Shown one piece after another: positions 11,607 through 23,763 of a DNA stretch of 64,000 bases. Numbering within the stretch: the stretch's first letter is position 1; each line of letters begins with the position of its first letter. Both the position numbers and the translations under genes were made by a program. The stretch comes from Pratylenchus scribneri. Taxonomy: Eukaryota; Nematoda; Chromadorea; Rhabditida; Pratylenchidae. The stretch lies in the NCBI GenBank assembly GCA_030063045.1, contig JAQSEB010000021.1, positions 124,001 to 188,000 on the forward strand, in the 5' to 3' direction. Below the pieces are notes generated by a model, which was not told the DNA's origin, ran no database searches, and saw only the letters and a list, made by a program, of their open reading frames with translations.

Positions 11607-13439
11607 AGTCTCAATGCTGCTGCATATAAATGACACTTTAATTTTTTCTTCTATTTTCCCTCTTTCCAGCAGTCAATGAACAGAGAAATTTTCTTTTATA
11701 CTCCATCATCCATCATTAGTCTTTATCTTTTATTTTTGCCGCTAATTAATTTTATTTATTTTTCTGATCTTTGAATGAATTTAATAAAATTGAATGCCTT
11801 ATTTAAATGATAAAATTCAAAATAATATATATGAAAAATAAACAACTAATTCATGATTCATCATTTTATTCAATTTTTTGTGACTTAAATACTTTTACTT
11901 ATTTTATAAAATTGTGAAACATATTCAACAATAATTTTGTGAATTTCCATCCAATCCAAATTAGTCCAATCAAAATTACCAAAGTGAATGTGATTGCATC
12001 CAATGAATAATAAATAAACCAATTTAATTCATTATCAGTCGGCAAATTCAGCTCATTCAAATCCGGAAATTCTGCCGCAAATTCCACCCAACGAATTAAT
12101 TTTTCAGCAGGCGAAAATGGCGTTTGGATTACTTTTTTCTGAATTTGCTTTGCCTTTTCCGCATATTTTTGGTCATTTAATATCTAAAATTTTACAATTA
12201 TAATATTTTCACATTTTTATTCATTTTGTTTGCCTTTCTCAAAGCATTCACCAAAAATTGTTCGGCATTTGGTCCATTTAATTCTCGAACATCCACATAA
12301 TCGGCCACTCCATGGCTTTTTGCCATCACCAAATTGTAGAGTTGATCACCAAAAAGTGGAATTCCTAATACAGGAATTCCCGCTCCAATTGCTTCCGTTA
12401 AACTGTTTTGTCCACAATGAGAAATGAACAATCGTAGATTTGGATGTTCTTAAGAATGAAAATGAGACGAAATGTTCACTTTGATTCAATAATTTATTAT
12501 TCTTTAAAGCCATTATATTTGATTCTTTTAGTTTAATCTATTTTATAGAGTATAAAATTATTAAAAAATTATGACTAAAAATAAAAAGTGAAAACTACCA
12601 CAGATTTTTTCTTAAGGCTTTTTTTAGTCATAATTTTGAAAAATTTTAAAGAAATTTACTAATTTATTCTCAGATTAATTAATCCCAATTCCCAACTGGG
12701 GCTATTACAAAATGTTAATTAAATAAGATAATATTTAGTGTTAAAAATCATTTTTACTCACTGAGAAGGGCGGATTGGTGAATCCATTCAAAAATGTGAA
12801 CATTTGGGGTGGCTGCAAATAATTCCGCATCAGCATCCCTTGAGGCATTGTCCAATTTCCAAATGAATTGAATTTGAGGGAATTGGGCCAATGCCCGCAG
12901 AATTGCCCTTCGCATTTCTGGCCTCATTCCAGTGGTTTCGGCTGCAGAACCGAATGTGAAAAGGACGGCGCCTTCTTTGGCATTGTCCAAAATATGTTGG
13001 CTTCTCTTTTTTGGCGGAAAAGTATTGTAATTCTAATTTAAATTTGTTTACTTCATCCAAATATTCCTCTTTATCTCCAATTTTGTCGATCAATCCTCCA
13101 ATATAAATAATTTTATTTGAAATTGGAGTTGGCATTTCAAAAAACGGATTTGAATTGACGAAAATCAATGCTGCATTCCGAGCAATTTCTTTCAATTTTG
13201 GGAATTCTGGACCAAATTCATGTTGGAATAATGGATCCTGGACAATTTAAATAATAATTATTAATTAAAATTAAATTAAGAGAGACTTGAAATTGGACAG
13301 TTCTATCATCCATCCAGGCCCAATCATAGAAAACATTAATAAAATTAACAAAACGAGCAAAAAATGATGATTCCAATGGTCGAATGTTGGCAACAATATC
13401 TTTAAAAATATATAAATTTTGGAAGTTAATAAATTTATA

Positions 13440-13652
13440 TGTCGGCGCTAAAACTGAAATTCCGCTAAAACGGAAATTAACACACTATTTTCGTCATAGA
13501 AGCAGAGAATAGTGAGTTACCGAAAAACTAAATAGCATTGGATTAGGTTTAGGGGTCGGCAGCATGGGATTAGGGGTAGGGGATAAAAGGGCTAGGTTTG
13601 TACTCTGCTTCTCCGGCGAGATATTGTGTTAATTTCAGTTTTAGCGCTAACA
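13440..13652. mobile_element. MITE in UGT copy 1 intron
   Basis: Inverted ends TGTCGGCGCTAAAACTGAA and, on the other strand, TGTTAGCGCTAAAACTGAA. The similarity continues inward to AGAAGCAGAG, about 65 bp in all. The middle holds GGGATTAGG and GGTTTAGGGG runs. TA lies at both borders. It sits in the intron between exons 3 and 4 and is absent from the same intron of copy 2. Confidence 0.7.
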
Positions 13653-14778
13653 TATATATGCGTCAGAATAATATAAAGCATTTATGTATGCTAGATATGA
13701 ATTTGACTTCAATTTTGTCATCTTTACCATTGTTAAAAAATATCAACATTAATTATATGTAACTTATAGGTTATATTTGTTAATGTTGGCATATTCTTAT
13801 TCTTACAAAAATTACCAAATATGACATGTTTAACATCAAAAACTATTTTCGAAAATGTTTTGCGAATTTTTGGTGATTTATTAATATTTTTGGTGGATAC
13901 AAATTAATTAACCAATTAATTTATAATTTTCGAAAATTTATCAAACTTGGCACAAAGCTAGAAAATGTTGGAATGCCAAACGGCGTCCAATAAGTGGAAA
14001 AAGTGGAACGGCTGATGCGACCAATTTTGTACGGACACCAATTGCATGGAAAATTCCCATCGAACAAATGTCGTACATTTCGGTAATTCCAACATCAAAA
14101 TTTTCTTTTCTCAATTGGCCCAAAAATTCTTTTTTATTTAGTAAATCTAACAAATGATTTTATTTCTGAATTTATAAGTATTTTTTGGACCTTCACACAT
14201 CACATTGCACATTGTGATGAATTCTTTTAATGGATGTTTCATAAAACTAAATGTTGGCCAATTGCCAGCAAATGCGTCAATGTGAAATTGGTCCTCTTCA
14301 TCTTCAACCATATCCAATAATTGGGCCATATATTTTGGGTCCATTTCTATTGGATAAATATTCCGCACAAATTTAGTCACATTTTTGTCAAAAAAATCCG
14401 GATTCATGAAATATTTGATGAAATGCTCAAAAAAGATAATTTTAAAATTAATTTAAAGCTGATATTTGAAAAACCAAAAATTTTAATAAATTTTTTGATT
14501 TTAAGATTTGATTAAAAAATGATTTGATATTTATAAATTATTATTTATTAAATAATTGATTTTCGAAATGGATTATCAATTAATGATTACTTCTTAATAA
14601 GGCCATTCTTTTGGCAATAATCAACAACGAAATTAATTCAAATATATAAAATAAACACCTTTTTAATTTTACTCTAAGGAAAATTGGATTTTTATTAGAC
14701 TTAAAACATTAATTTTCTATTAAAATTTAGATCAAATTAACTTATTTGCCAAATTTTTGAGGTTCAAAGACAAAATAA

Positions 14779-14968
14779 GGTACGTTTAGTTAGATTATCT
14801 GTATCTGTACCCAGATTTTTTCCCCAAAATTGGCTTAATTTATCCAAAATTGTCAACCCTAAAATTACCTAATATCATGCTTTTTCATTGTTTTACAATT
14901 AAATACGAATAATAAAATAAGAATCGAAATTTTTTTTCAAATCTAGGTACAGATAACCGAAAAGTACC
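14779..14968. mobile_element. GGTAC-ended MITE with 8-bp target duplication
   Basis: The termini are GGTACGTTTAGTTAGATTAT on the left and GGTACTTTTCGGTTATCTGT on the other strand at the right. Identical 8-bp repeats CAAAATAA flank it at 14771-14778 and 14969-14976. It lies in intron 1 of UGT copy 1. An 8-bp duplication is the hAT hallmark, but GGTAC is not the usual hAT terminus. Confidence 0.75.
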
Positions 14969-15246
14969 CAAAATAATAAGTTATTGTTACTTTTACTACC
15001 TTTTAATTTAAATAATCCAAATTGCTAGAATTTAAATATAAAAATTACCACATCATGTCCAGCTTGCTGTAGTGTATCAGCAATTTTGCCCATAAATTGT
15101 GAATGGCTATAGGATAATGTCGGGGAGTAAACCAAAATTTTGAGCTTTGTTTTTGACTGCGAATATTCCGAAGACATTAAAACGGCCAAAATCCATTGCA
15201 GTAAAAAAGTAATGAAAAATAATAAACAGTTTGAAGAATAATTCAT

Positions 15247-16400
15247 AAATTAAAAAAGCTAATATAAGGAAAAAATTGAATATTTTTAAAAACAAAATTA
15301 TAAAAATATATATTAGAGAAAATTTATTGAATAAATTTCAAATTGATTATTTTAACAAGACTTGAAAATATAAAAAAAATGATAATAAAATATTCTCAAA
15401 AATAGTTTATTTAAATACTGATAAGAATTTGGAATTAAATTTTTTATACATACATTGGATTGATGAAAGGAAAAAGAAACCAAAATTAGAAATGCGAATC
15501 AATCATGAGAATGGGAATGAATAATTTGGAAGAATAAAACATCAATTCAAAGTTCATTTTTTCATTTAATTTAATGAGCATTGATCAATGATTAACACAC
15601 GGGTGATTTTTTTATTAAAAAAGTTTTAACTTTTAACGAGCCTAGCGACACATCACAAATCCTAATTCCCAAATATTTTTGCATTTGCAAAGTTAAAATC
15701 GGAATATTTTTTTTAGTGAACATCCCTTTAAAGTGAATGTTCATTGAAACGAATGTTTTTATTTTTTTTTGACCAAAATGAAAAGAAGGAAACAGCCAGC
15801 GAGCGCCATTCTGCCCAATCAACAGTGGAAAGAGAAAGGAAAAAATAGAAAAGAGAATGATAAGCGCCCAAGCTATTTTCTTTTCAATAAACATTCCACG
15901 AATATTTTCAAATCCTATATTCACTAAAAATATTCCGATTGTAGGTATTTACTCAGAAAATTGTGGCATGGCTTTGTGTGAATGACATCCTTCCTGTGTT
16001 TTTTCCATTTGAGCTATGATCAGCCAAAGGTAGGACTTATTAGTTTGTTTTAGCATTTAGAAATTTGCCAAATGAGAATTCTGATTCAAAAATTCTTGTT
16101 TTTCCCTCATCAAATTGATAATTTATAGAATTTATTATTATCGATAAATAGAGGCTATTTTTCTCTTTCCAATCAAACGAAGATCATCAAAAAAAAGTTC
16201 AGTTATTGATGAGCTATGAGTATTTAAAAAATATTGTTAAGAATTCCATTATCCATCCCTATCCCTATCCCGCACCTTTTTTTAACTCCTAATTAATTCG
16301 AATTAAGTTTTTTAAATGAATTTGTTAAAATTGGAACACTTTACAAATGTTAAAATACAAAAAATATACGTAAAATAAAAATGTTGATTCATTGTTTTTT
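15247..16400. other. intergenic between tandem UGT copies
   Basis: Contains the third, shortened tRNA-like unit (15965-16026). An open frame at 15592-15924 (-) shows no recognisable features. Promoter elements of UGT copy 1 must lie just above 15246, but none stands out. Confidence 0.5.
15965..16026 (-). repeat. tRNA-like unit, copy 3 (box B lost)
   Basis: Shares the AAAATTGTGGCATGGC border of the other two units and an ATTTGAGCTATGATCAGCC remnant of the 5' side. The TTCGA box B is deleted. It is a decayed member of the same family. Confidence 0.45.
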
Positions 16401-19400
16401 TTACTTCTTTTGCCAACTTCTAACATTTCTTTCTTCTTTTATAAAATTGTTGAAAATATTCAATAATAATTTTGTGAATTTCCATCCACTCCAAATTAAG
16501 CCAATCAAAATTGTCAATGTGAATGTGATTGCATCCAATGAATAATAAATAAACCAATTTAATTCATTATCAGTCGGCAAATTCAGCTCATTCAAATCCG
16601 GAAATTCTGCCGCAAATTCCACCCAACGAATTAATTTTTCAGCAGGCGAAAATGGCGTTTGGATTACTTTTTTCTGAATTTGCTTTGCCTTTTCCGCATA
16701 TTTTGGGTCATTTAATATCTAAAATTTTACAATTATAATATTTTCACATTTTTATTCATTTTGTTTGCCTTTCTCAAAGCATTCACCAAAAATTGTTCGG
16801 CATTTGGTCCATTTAATTCTCGAACATCCACATAATTGGCAACTCCATGGCTTTTTGCCACTATCAAATTGTAAAGTTGATCGCCCAGAAGTGGAATGCC
16901 CAATACAGGAATTCCTGCTCCAATTGCTTCCGTTAAACTGTTTTGACCGCAATGAGAAATGAACAATCGTAGATTTGGATGTTCTGTAAATGAAAAGTAG
17001 AACAAATTTTTTGCATTGTCTGAATATCTTAGAAAATTTTTCAGCTACAATAAATTCACATATAAGAAATTATCAATTAGAAGCCTATGGGTTTATAATA
17101 TTCAGAGTCAGAGCATCTGTAATCTGTAAAATTTCAGCTCGCCAGAATGGGTTTCTTTATACTTTATATTATATTAGAAGGTCCGTTTCTATTAGAAGTT
17201 AGGCTTATAAATTCAGAGAGAAAAAATACATAAAAATATAATTTTATTGAATAAAATTTGGAATAAATCTAACAATTTACTAAATATTTTGTATTTTCTT
17301 TTACCAAACATTTTTGTTTTTGTTACTACAAATATTTAACTTTTTATTTCTTCAAATATTTTAATGTTTTTATTTCTCCAATCATTTTAATGTTTTTATT
17401 TCTCCAAACATTTTAATGTTTTTATTTCTCCAAACATTTTAATGTTTTTGTTTCTCCAACCATTTTATGTTTTGTTTCTCCAAACATTGTAATGTTTTTA
17501 TTTCTCCAAACAAACATTTTAATGTTTTGTTTCTCCAAACATTTTAATGTTTTTATTTCTCCAAACATTTTAATGTTTTTATTTCTCCAAACATTTTAAT
17601 GTTTTTATTTCCCCAAACATTTTAATGTTTTTATTTCTCCAAACATTTTAATGTTTTTATTTCTCCAAACATTTTAATATTTTTATTTCTCCAAACATTT
17701 TAATGTTTTTATTTCTCCAAACATTTTAATGTTTTTATTTCCCCAAACATTTTAATGTTTTTGTTTCCCCAAATATTTTAATGTTTTTATATCTCCAAAC
17801 ATTTTAATGTTTTTATTTCCCCAAACATTTTAATGTTTTTATTTCCCCAAACATTTTAATGTTTTTGTTTCTTCAAACATTTTAATGTTTTTGTTTCTCC
17901 AACCATTTTATGTTTTGTTTCTCCAAACATTTTAATTTTTTTGTTTCCTCCAAACATTTTAATGTTTTTGTTTCCTCCAAACATTTTAATGTTTTTGTTT
18001 CCTCCAAACATTTTAATTTTTTTGTTTCTCCAAACATTTTAATGTTTTTGTTTTCTGAAAACATTTTAATGTTTTTGTTTTCTGTTTTCTCCAAACATTT
18101 TAATGTTTTTGTTTCCTCAAAACATTTTAATGTTTTTGTTTCTCCGAACATTTTAATGTTTTTGTTATCTCCGAACATTTTAATGTTTTTGTTTCTCCAA
18201 ACATTTTAATGTTTTTGTTTTCTGAAAACATTTTAATGTTTTTGTTTTCTGTTTTCTCCAAACATTTTAATGTTTTTGTTTCCTCAAAACATTTTAATGT
18301 TTTTGTTTCTCCGAACATTTTAATGTTTTTGTTATCTCCGAACATTTTAATGTTTTTGTTTCTCCAAACATTTTAATGTTTTTATTTCTCCAAACATTTT
18401 AATGTTTTTATTTCTCCAAACATTTTAATGTTTTTATTTCCCCAAACATTTTAATGTTTTTGTTTCCCCAAATATTTTAATGTTTTTATTTCTCCAAACA
18501 TTTTAAAGTTTTTATTTCCCCAAACATTTTAATGTTTTTATTTCCCCAAACATTTTAATGTTTTGTTTCTCCAAACATTTTAATGTTTTTTTTTTCTTCA
18601 AACATTTTAATGTTTTTGTTTCTCCAACCATTTTATGTTTTGTTTCTCCAAACATTTTAATGTTTTTGTTTTGGTACTAGTCTGTTAACGGGGGGGGGGG
18701 GGGCAATCTTTTAATGGGGGGGGGGGGGGGGGGCAAAATTTTAATGGGGGGGGGGGCACCCTAAAAATTATTATTCTGCCTCCCCCAATACTTAGAGAAC
18801 CGAAAAATAGTACGCGAGGGAATTCTAAACCCTAAAATTCTAACCTATCCTTACCCTAAAACCGAAACCTAATCCACCCCTAAAACCCATCCGGCCCTAT
18901 CTAAACCTAACCCAACCCTACCCTAAACCTCATTAGGGTTCTTGACAAACCTTTTTAGGGCTTAGGGTAGGGTTAGGGTTAGGTTAGGGTTGGGCCGGAT
19001 GGGTTTTAGGGGTAGGGTAGGGGTAAGTTAGGGGTAGGTAGGGTTTAGGGTTAGGTTTGGTAAAATTCGGTTTAGAGTCGTTCTTCTATTGTTTAAGGGT
19101 CTTTAGAATATTGGGGGAGGCAGAATAATAATTTTTAGGGTGCCCCCCCCCCCCCCCCCCCATTAAAATTTTGCCCCCCCCCCCCCGTTAACAGACTAGT
19201 ACCTTTGTTTTTTTCAAACATTGTTTTTATTTTTCCAATCATTTTTATTACCAAAGTTATAATTTAATACTAATCTTTCCTTGAAAAATTAATTTAATGT
19301 GCAAATATTTTTCGTGATAAGCCAGCCATTCACTCACTTAAAACGGCGGATTGGTGAATCCATTCAAAAATGTGAACATTTGGGGTGGCTGCAAATAATT

Positions 19401-21400
19401 CCGCATCAGCATCCCTTGAGGCATTGTCCAATTTCCAAATGAATTGAATTTGAGGGAATTGGGCCAATGCCCGCAGAATTGCCCTTCGCATTTCTGGCCT
19501 CATTCCAGTGGTTTCGGCTGCAGAACCGAATGTGAAAAGGACGGCGCCTTCTTTGGCGTCCAAAATATGTTGGCTTCTCTTTTTTGGCGGAAAAGTATTG
19601 TAATTCTAATTTAAATTTGTTTACTTCATCCAAATATTCCTCTTTATCTCCAATTTTGTCGACCAATCCTCCAATATAAATAATTTTATTTGAAATTGGA
19701 GTTGGCATTTCAAAAAACGGATTTGAATTGACGAAAATCAATGCGGCATTCCGAGCAATTTCTTTTAATTTTGGGAATTTTGGACCAAATTCATGTTGGA
19801 ATAATGGATCCTGGACAATTTAAATAATAATTATTAATTAAAATTAAATTAAGAGAGACTTGAAATTGGACAGTTCTATCATCCATCCAGGCCCAATCAT
19901 AGAAAACATTAATAAAATTAACAAAACGAGCAAAAAATGATGATTCCAATGGTTGGATGTTGGAAATAATATCTTTAAAAATTTAGAATTAGATTACAAA
20001 ATTTGAAATTTTAATAATTTTAAATTTTATTTTAATTCAGAAAAGTATTTTTTTATGTTATAAGGTGAACATGGACCATTAATTTTGCCTAACGTTTCTC
20101 TAATATGCCAATTTTGGGATGCAGATGCAAATATTGACATTAACCATGGATAATTCACCTTTTTAATATCGATATAATCTAATTAGATATCCAATTATGA
20201 ATTAAATAAAAACATTTTTGTGCCTTGAATTAACAACCCCCACCGAATAAAAATTAATTTGATTAAAATGAAGAATTTTTAATAATTTGAGGAAAGCATA
20301 ATTATCGAATTAATAAATTTTTAAAAAATTATCAAACTTGGCATAAAGCTAGGAAATGTTGGCATTCCAAAACGGCGTCCAATAAGTGGAAAAAGTGGAA
20401 CGGCTGATGCGACCAATTTTGTACGGACACCAATTGCATGGAAAATTCCCATTGAACAAATGTCATACATTTCCGTAATGCCAACGTCAAAATTTTCTTT
20501 TCTCAATTGGCGCAAAAATTCCTTTTTATTTAGTAAATCTAACAAATGATTGCAGAATAAAAAGTATTTTGTTAGAACCTTGGCACATTATATTGCAAAT
20601 TTTGGCCATTATTTTGTATGGATGATTAATGAAATTGAATGTTGGCCAATTGCCAGAAAATGCTTCAACGTGAATAAGTTCCATAAAAATGTTCATCAAT
20701 TGGGCTATGTATTTTGCTTCCGGTTCTATTCGATATATATGTCGCACAAATTTCGTCTCATTTGAGGGAAATTCCGGATTTGAGAAATATTTGATGAAAT
20801 GCTAAAAAAGTGGGATTATTTTCTACTTGAAGGATATATTTTGGTAACCCCCTCCTATGTTAATTTTTGGCCATTATTCAGCGAAGAATAAAAAGGAATA
20901 AACCAATTTGAAAAGAGAGTAAGTCATTTAAAAACCTAAATTCTAAAAATGTTTTTAAAAAATAAATTATAAAATAAAAATAAGTATTATTTTTAAGATA
21001 GATCATTTTTCTACCTGATGAACTATAAATAGACAAATTAAAATTAATGACACTGCCAGCCATGGTATTGAATTTTTTTATATTTAAATTGAAAATAAAA
21101 ATTTGGCATAAAAAATAATCCATTGTGGATATAAAAATTATTATGAGCAAAAAAAGTAATTTCATAAAATTATTTTGATAATCCCAATTGTTAATAGATT
21201 TAATTTACCACATCATGTCCAGCTTGCTGGAGTGTATCCGCAATTTTGCCCATAAATTGGGCATGGCTATAGGCGAATGATGGCGAATAGACCAAAATTT
21301 TGAGCTTTCTTTTTGATGGATATTGTGAAGCCGATGAAAATGGCAAAATCCATTGTAGAAAAATAATAGAAATTAATAAAATATTTGAATAATAATTCAT
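16401..21400 (-). CDS. UDP-glycosyltransferase copy 2
   Basis: Intact tandem duplicate of the UGT just downstream. Exons from the start: 21209-21400, 20579-20801, 20338-20538, 19860-19972, 19625-19810, 19338-19578, 16748-16983, 16401-16718 (about 569 residues, phases close; UGTs usually have 520-540). It has a signal peptide, KILVYSPSFAYSHAQFMGK with the candidate catalytic His, the exon 6 block GAVLFTFGSAAETTGMRPEM, the signature FISHCGQNSLTEAIGAGIPV (Gln in place of the usual Trp), TM anchor and a KKK-containing tail longer than that of copy 1. Exons 4-8 are nearly identical to copy 1; exon 2 is clearly diverged, which suggests selection on acceptor binding or patchy gene conversion. One codon (Asn of LDNAKEG) is missing from exon 6. 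The intron between exons 6 and 7 is 2354 nt because of a minisatellite and an inserted fold-back element; in copy 1 it is 313 nt. Confidence 0.88.
17290..18672 (+). repeat. 26-27 bp minisatellite, ~50 copies
   Basis: Tandem array whose unit contains AAACATTTTAATGTTTTT followed by TATTTCTCC or TGTTTCTCC. Units vary between 26 and 27 bp. A block of about 167 bp is duplicated as a higher-order unit (about 18049-18205 and 18216-18372). The core AAACATTTTAATGTTT is nearly self-complementary, so every unit can form a small hairpin. The array lies in an intron of UGT copy 2. Open frames across it encode a TKTLKCLEE-like repeat, which I regard as chance. Confidence 0.95.
18673..19203. mobile_element. 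fold-back element with poly-G arms, 8-bp flanking repeat
   Basis: The ends are perfect inverted repeats GGTACTAGTCTGTTAAC followed by G tracts (G15 and longer) separated by AATTTTAATG, then GCACCCTAAAAATTATTATT. The arms extend beyond 110 bp. The centre is a second inverted region with CCCATCCGGCCCTA and CTAAACCTAACCC on one side and its complement on the other. TTTGTTTT flanks both ends (18665-18672, 19204-19211), and the minisatellite sequence resumes on the right. The element therefore inserted into the array. Confidence 0.85.
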
Positions 21401-21766
21401 AAATTAACTGAATATTTTTATGCAAAAAATAAAATATTTGTTAGAAAAAATTATTGTAAATTAAATTTAAAATTAATTGTAAATATAAAAAAAATGATAA
21501 TAAAATATTCCAAAAATAATGAAATGAGAAAGGACTGTCTGCAGATTACTAGAAATTAGTAATATCTATTTATTTTAGTGAGCATTGGTGAAAGGAAAAA
21601 GAAAGAAATATGGACCAAGTGAAGTTTGAAATTTGAAGCAAATATAAAAGAAAGGGAATGTGTAGTTTGGAAATATAAAACAACAATTTCAGACTCCATT
21701 TTAGATCATTTTTAGTACAATTCCCCAATTTTTGTGAACAATGATCATTCAATAGAATTTTAAAAA

Positions 21767-23763
21767 TTATTTAACATCATCTCCTTTTGGGCGAAACCTT
21801 CGATTTAGTTTGCAAACCAAATAGGAAAGAAGGAGAGGAATTGGTGTGCAACATGCAACCACAATTGGCAACAGACTGGCCATATCACCTTGCACCCCAG
21901 GGAATGTCAACTTCAACACCATTATCGCAATTCCCGTATTCTGGACACCCGTTTCGATTGCCTTAAAAAATAAATGTGCGAGTTGAATGGTTTGAAGAAA
22001 TATTTGTAGAAAATTTAAAATTAATTATTTGAAATAAATTTGTTGGCATATATAGGTCAGAACTTATGGAATTTGCGTGAGCCAAAAATAAGGAAGTAGA
22101 AATTTTCAAAAAAATATTTTCACAGTGATTTTATTTATTCATAATTGGTCATCTTGGTGAGAATATGCAAATGTTACCTATCCATAGTAAATTTGATATT
22201 TTCTTATTAGTAATTATGTAAATTGGATAAAATGGAAAGCAAATTTTTTAGCATTGCAGCTATTCTTTTAGGAATATAATTGAGCACATTTGATTTTTTT
22301 TTCAAAATTTCATTAATTATATTGAAATATTAAATATATTCCAATTTCAATCCAATTTTATTGCTTAAATTACTTACAATTGCAATCACATCCGCTGTCT
22401 TTTGCGCGAACAAAACTGAACAAAAGCTGCCAAACATGAATCCGAACAAAGGCAAAAGCATTCCACTAGAAAGAATATAATTAAATAAAAAATTCACATC
22501 AATGACTAACGCTAAGGAAATTCTCCAGGTGATCAATTTTAGGATCCAAAAATTGTTGATCGCACCAAAAATAATAATGAAAAGAAGAACGGAAATGATG
22601 AATGGCCGAAACCACTGTAAAATGATGAAAAATTTGCACATTTTTCAACTATTTAGTGAACTCACACTTCGCATTTTGGTAGCCAAATTTGGCCGGTATT
22701 TGGCAATCAGCAATCCGATGAGCAAAGGAAAAATTAGGCTGAATATTGAGATAACCATTTTTTGATAAGGAATTAGGACGGTGGCATTTGGAGTGACCGA
22801 TGCCATCAATTTGGCGCCCAAAATTCGAATCCAAATTGGCATCATTACTTTGGGAAAATTTTAAAATTATTAGAATATAAATATATTGAATTTTATGTTT
22901 TTATTAATTAATTGTAATTATTTTTTTACTTAAATATTTTGAAAATAATTAATATTGATCTAAAAATTTATTGTTAAAATTATATTTGATCTTTTTTAAA
23001 TGAATGTTGTTAACATTTGCAAATTTATAATTTAAATTTCTGAAGTCACCCAAAAATTTACCCATTGCTCCAATTGTGCTGATGAATGTCATTGTAATTG
23101 ACAAATTTGCATTTCCTCCCAGCAAAATTGTCCAATAATTACTGGCACCACCGCCGGGTGAACAGCCGGTCACGAACAAACCAATGGCCCATAAATGTTT
23201 ACTCTCATTGTCAGTGGAAAGTAGGCCAAGTGCGATGGAAAATGCCAACTGAAAAAACAAATAAAATTAAAGAATTTTTGCATATTTTTTATAATTTTTT
23301 TATTTAGTATTGCAGCCGATCTCTCTTTTTTAACCGAATTATATTAAGCTAGCCGATATGGTTTAATTTAAAATATCTGTTAAAGGCTGCAATATTGAAA
23401 TAATCTTTTGATGAATAAATTAAAATTATTAATTTAAAAAATAAATGCTAAACTGAGTACTTACCAAGGGCATCCAAACAAATTGTGTGAAAAAGGCGAT
23501 TACAGGGGCAATTGGCCTTCGAATTGTTTGAGAAACAATTTTCAAATCCAACTGAAAAATTGAAAAAGATTGGAAAATGAATTAATTTTTATTGTTACCT
23601 CGCATCCCATTAAAACATTGGCCAACATGATTAGGCAAACCAAACAAATAACGAAAATTCGATCCAATAATTCACGATTAGCCTCGAGGAAAGTCAATAT
23701 TGTGGTGGTCGATTCGTTGGATTGAAGTTCCATTTTCAGGGAAGAATTATTTGAAAAGTACAT
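21767..23763 (-). CDS. SLC10-type sodium-coupled organic anion (bile acid-like) transporter, short form
   Basis: Multi-pass plasma membrane symporter of the SLC10/BASS family, which moves organic anions with sodium. Exons from the start: 23599-23763, 23465-23551, 23062-23248, 22666-22847, 22511-22614, 22378-22465, 21767-21961 (about 335 residues, all phases close). The family signature is clear: [19 protein letters not shown], then [15 protein letters not shown] and [11 protein letters not shown], which correspond to the sodium-binding GCSPGG and NLS segments. Near the end [18 protein letters not shown] matches the ETG/Q-N-x-G helix. Either Met1 or Met11 may be the start. It is a close paralogue of the + strand gene at 29.1-34.8 kb with the same exon borders, but it stops soon after the last helix. 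Confidence 0.9.

Larger units (their letters stand above)
10464..11898. other. intergenic, contains two tRNA-like repeats
   Basis: Between the srt gene and the 3' end of UGT copy 1 I see only the two tRNA-like units (11083-11167 and 11510-11606). The rest is AT-rich with no supported reading frame. Confidence 0.5.
11899..15246 (-). pseudogene. UDP-glycosyltransferase copy 1, frameshifted in exon 3
   Basis: UGT of the endoplasmic reticulum membrane, which would transfer a sugar from a UDP-sugar to small lipophilic acceptors. Exons from the start: 15049-15246, 14191-14425, 13947-14146, 13287-13399, 13052-13237, 12762-13005, 12213-12448, 11899-12183. Visible parts: signal peptide; KILVYSPTLSYSHSQFMGK with the presumed catalytic His; donor-binding signature FISHCGQNSLTEAIGAGIPV with Gln where most UGTs have Trp; a C-terminal membrane anchor with Lys tail. 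Compared with the tandem copy at 16.4-21.4 kb, exon 3 lacks one A in the run before CGGCG (about 13978-13981). The frame then shifts (RRLAFQ instead of RRFGMPTF) and reads into a stop in the next exons. All other exons and splice sites are intact, so this is a very young pseudogene or an assembly error. Confidence 0.8.

Noticed and set aside
15592..15924. Minus-strand 110-codon ORF between the UGT copies
   Set aside because: AT-driven composition, no motif or splice context, not conserved beside the other UGT copies.
17882..18345. Long open frames encoding a TKTLKCLEE-type repeat across the minisatellite
   Set aside because: They follow from the 27-bp units of the array, occur on both strands, have no signal or splice context, and lie in a UGT intron.
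17290..18672. CRISPR-like array
   Set aside because: Units are contiguous without unique spacers and the genome is a nematode's; it is a minisatellite.
18830..19075. Interstitial telomeric repeat (CCCTAA/TTAGGG-like runs)
   Set aside because: Irregular words with C/T and A changes, arranged as inverted pairs inside a fold-back element; the common nematode telomere repeat is TTAGGC.
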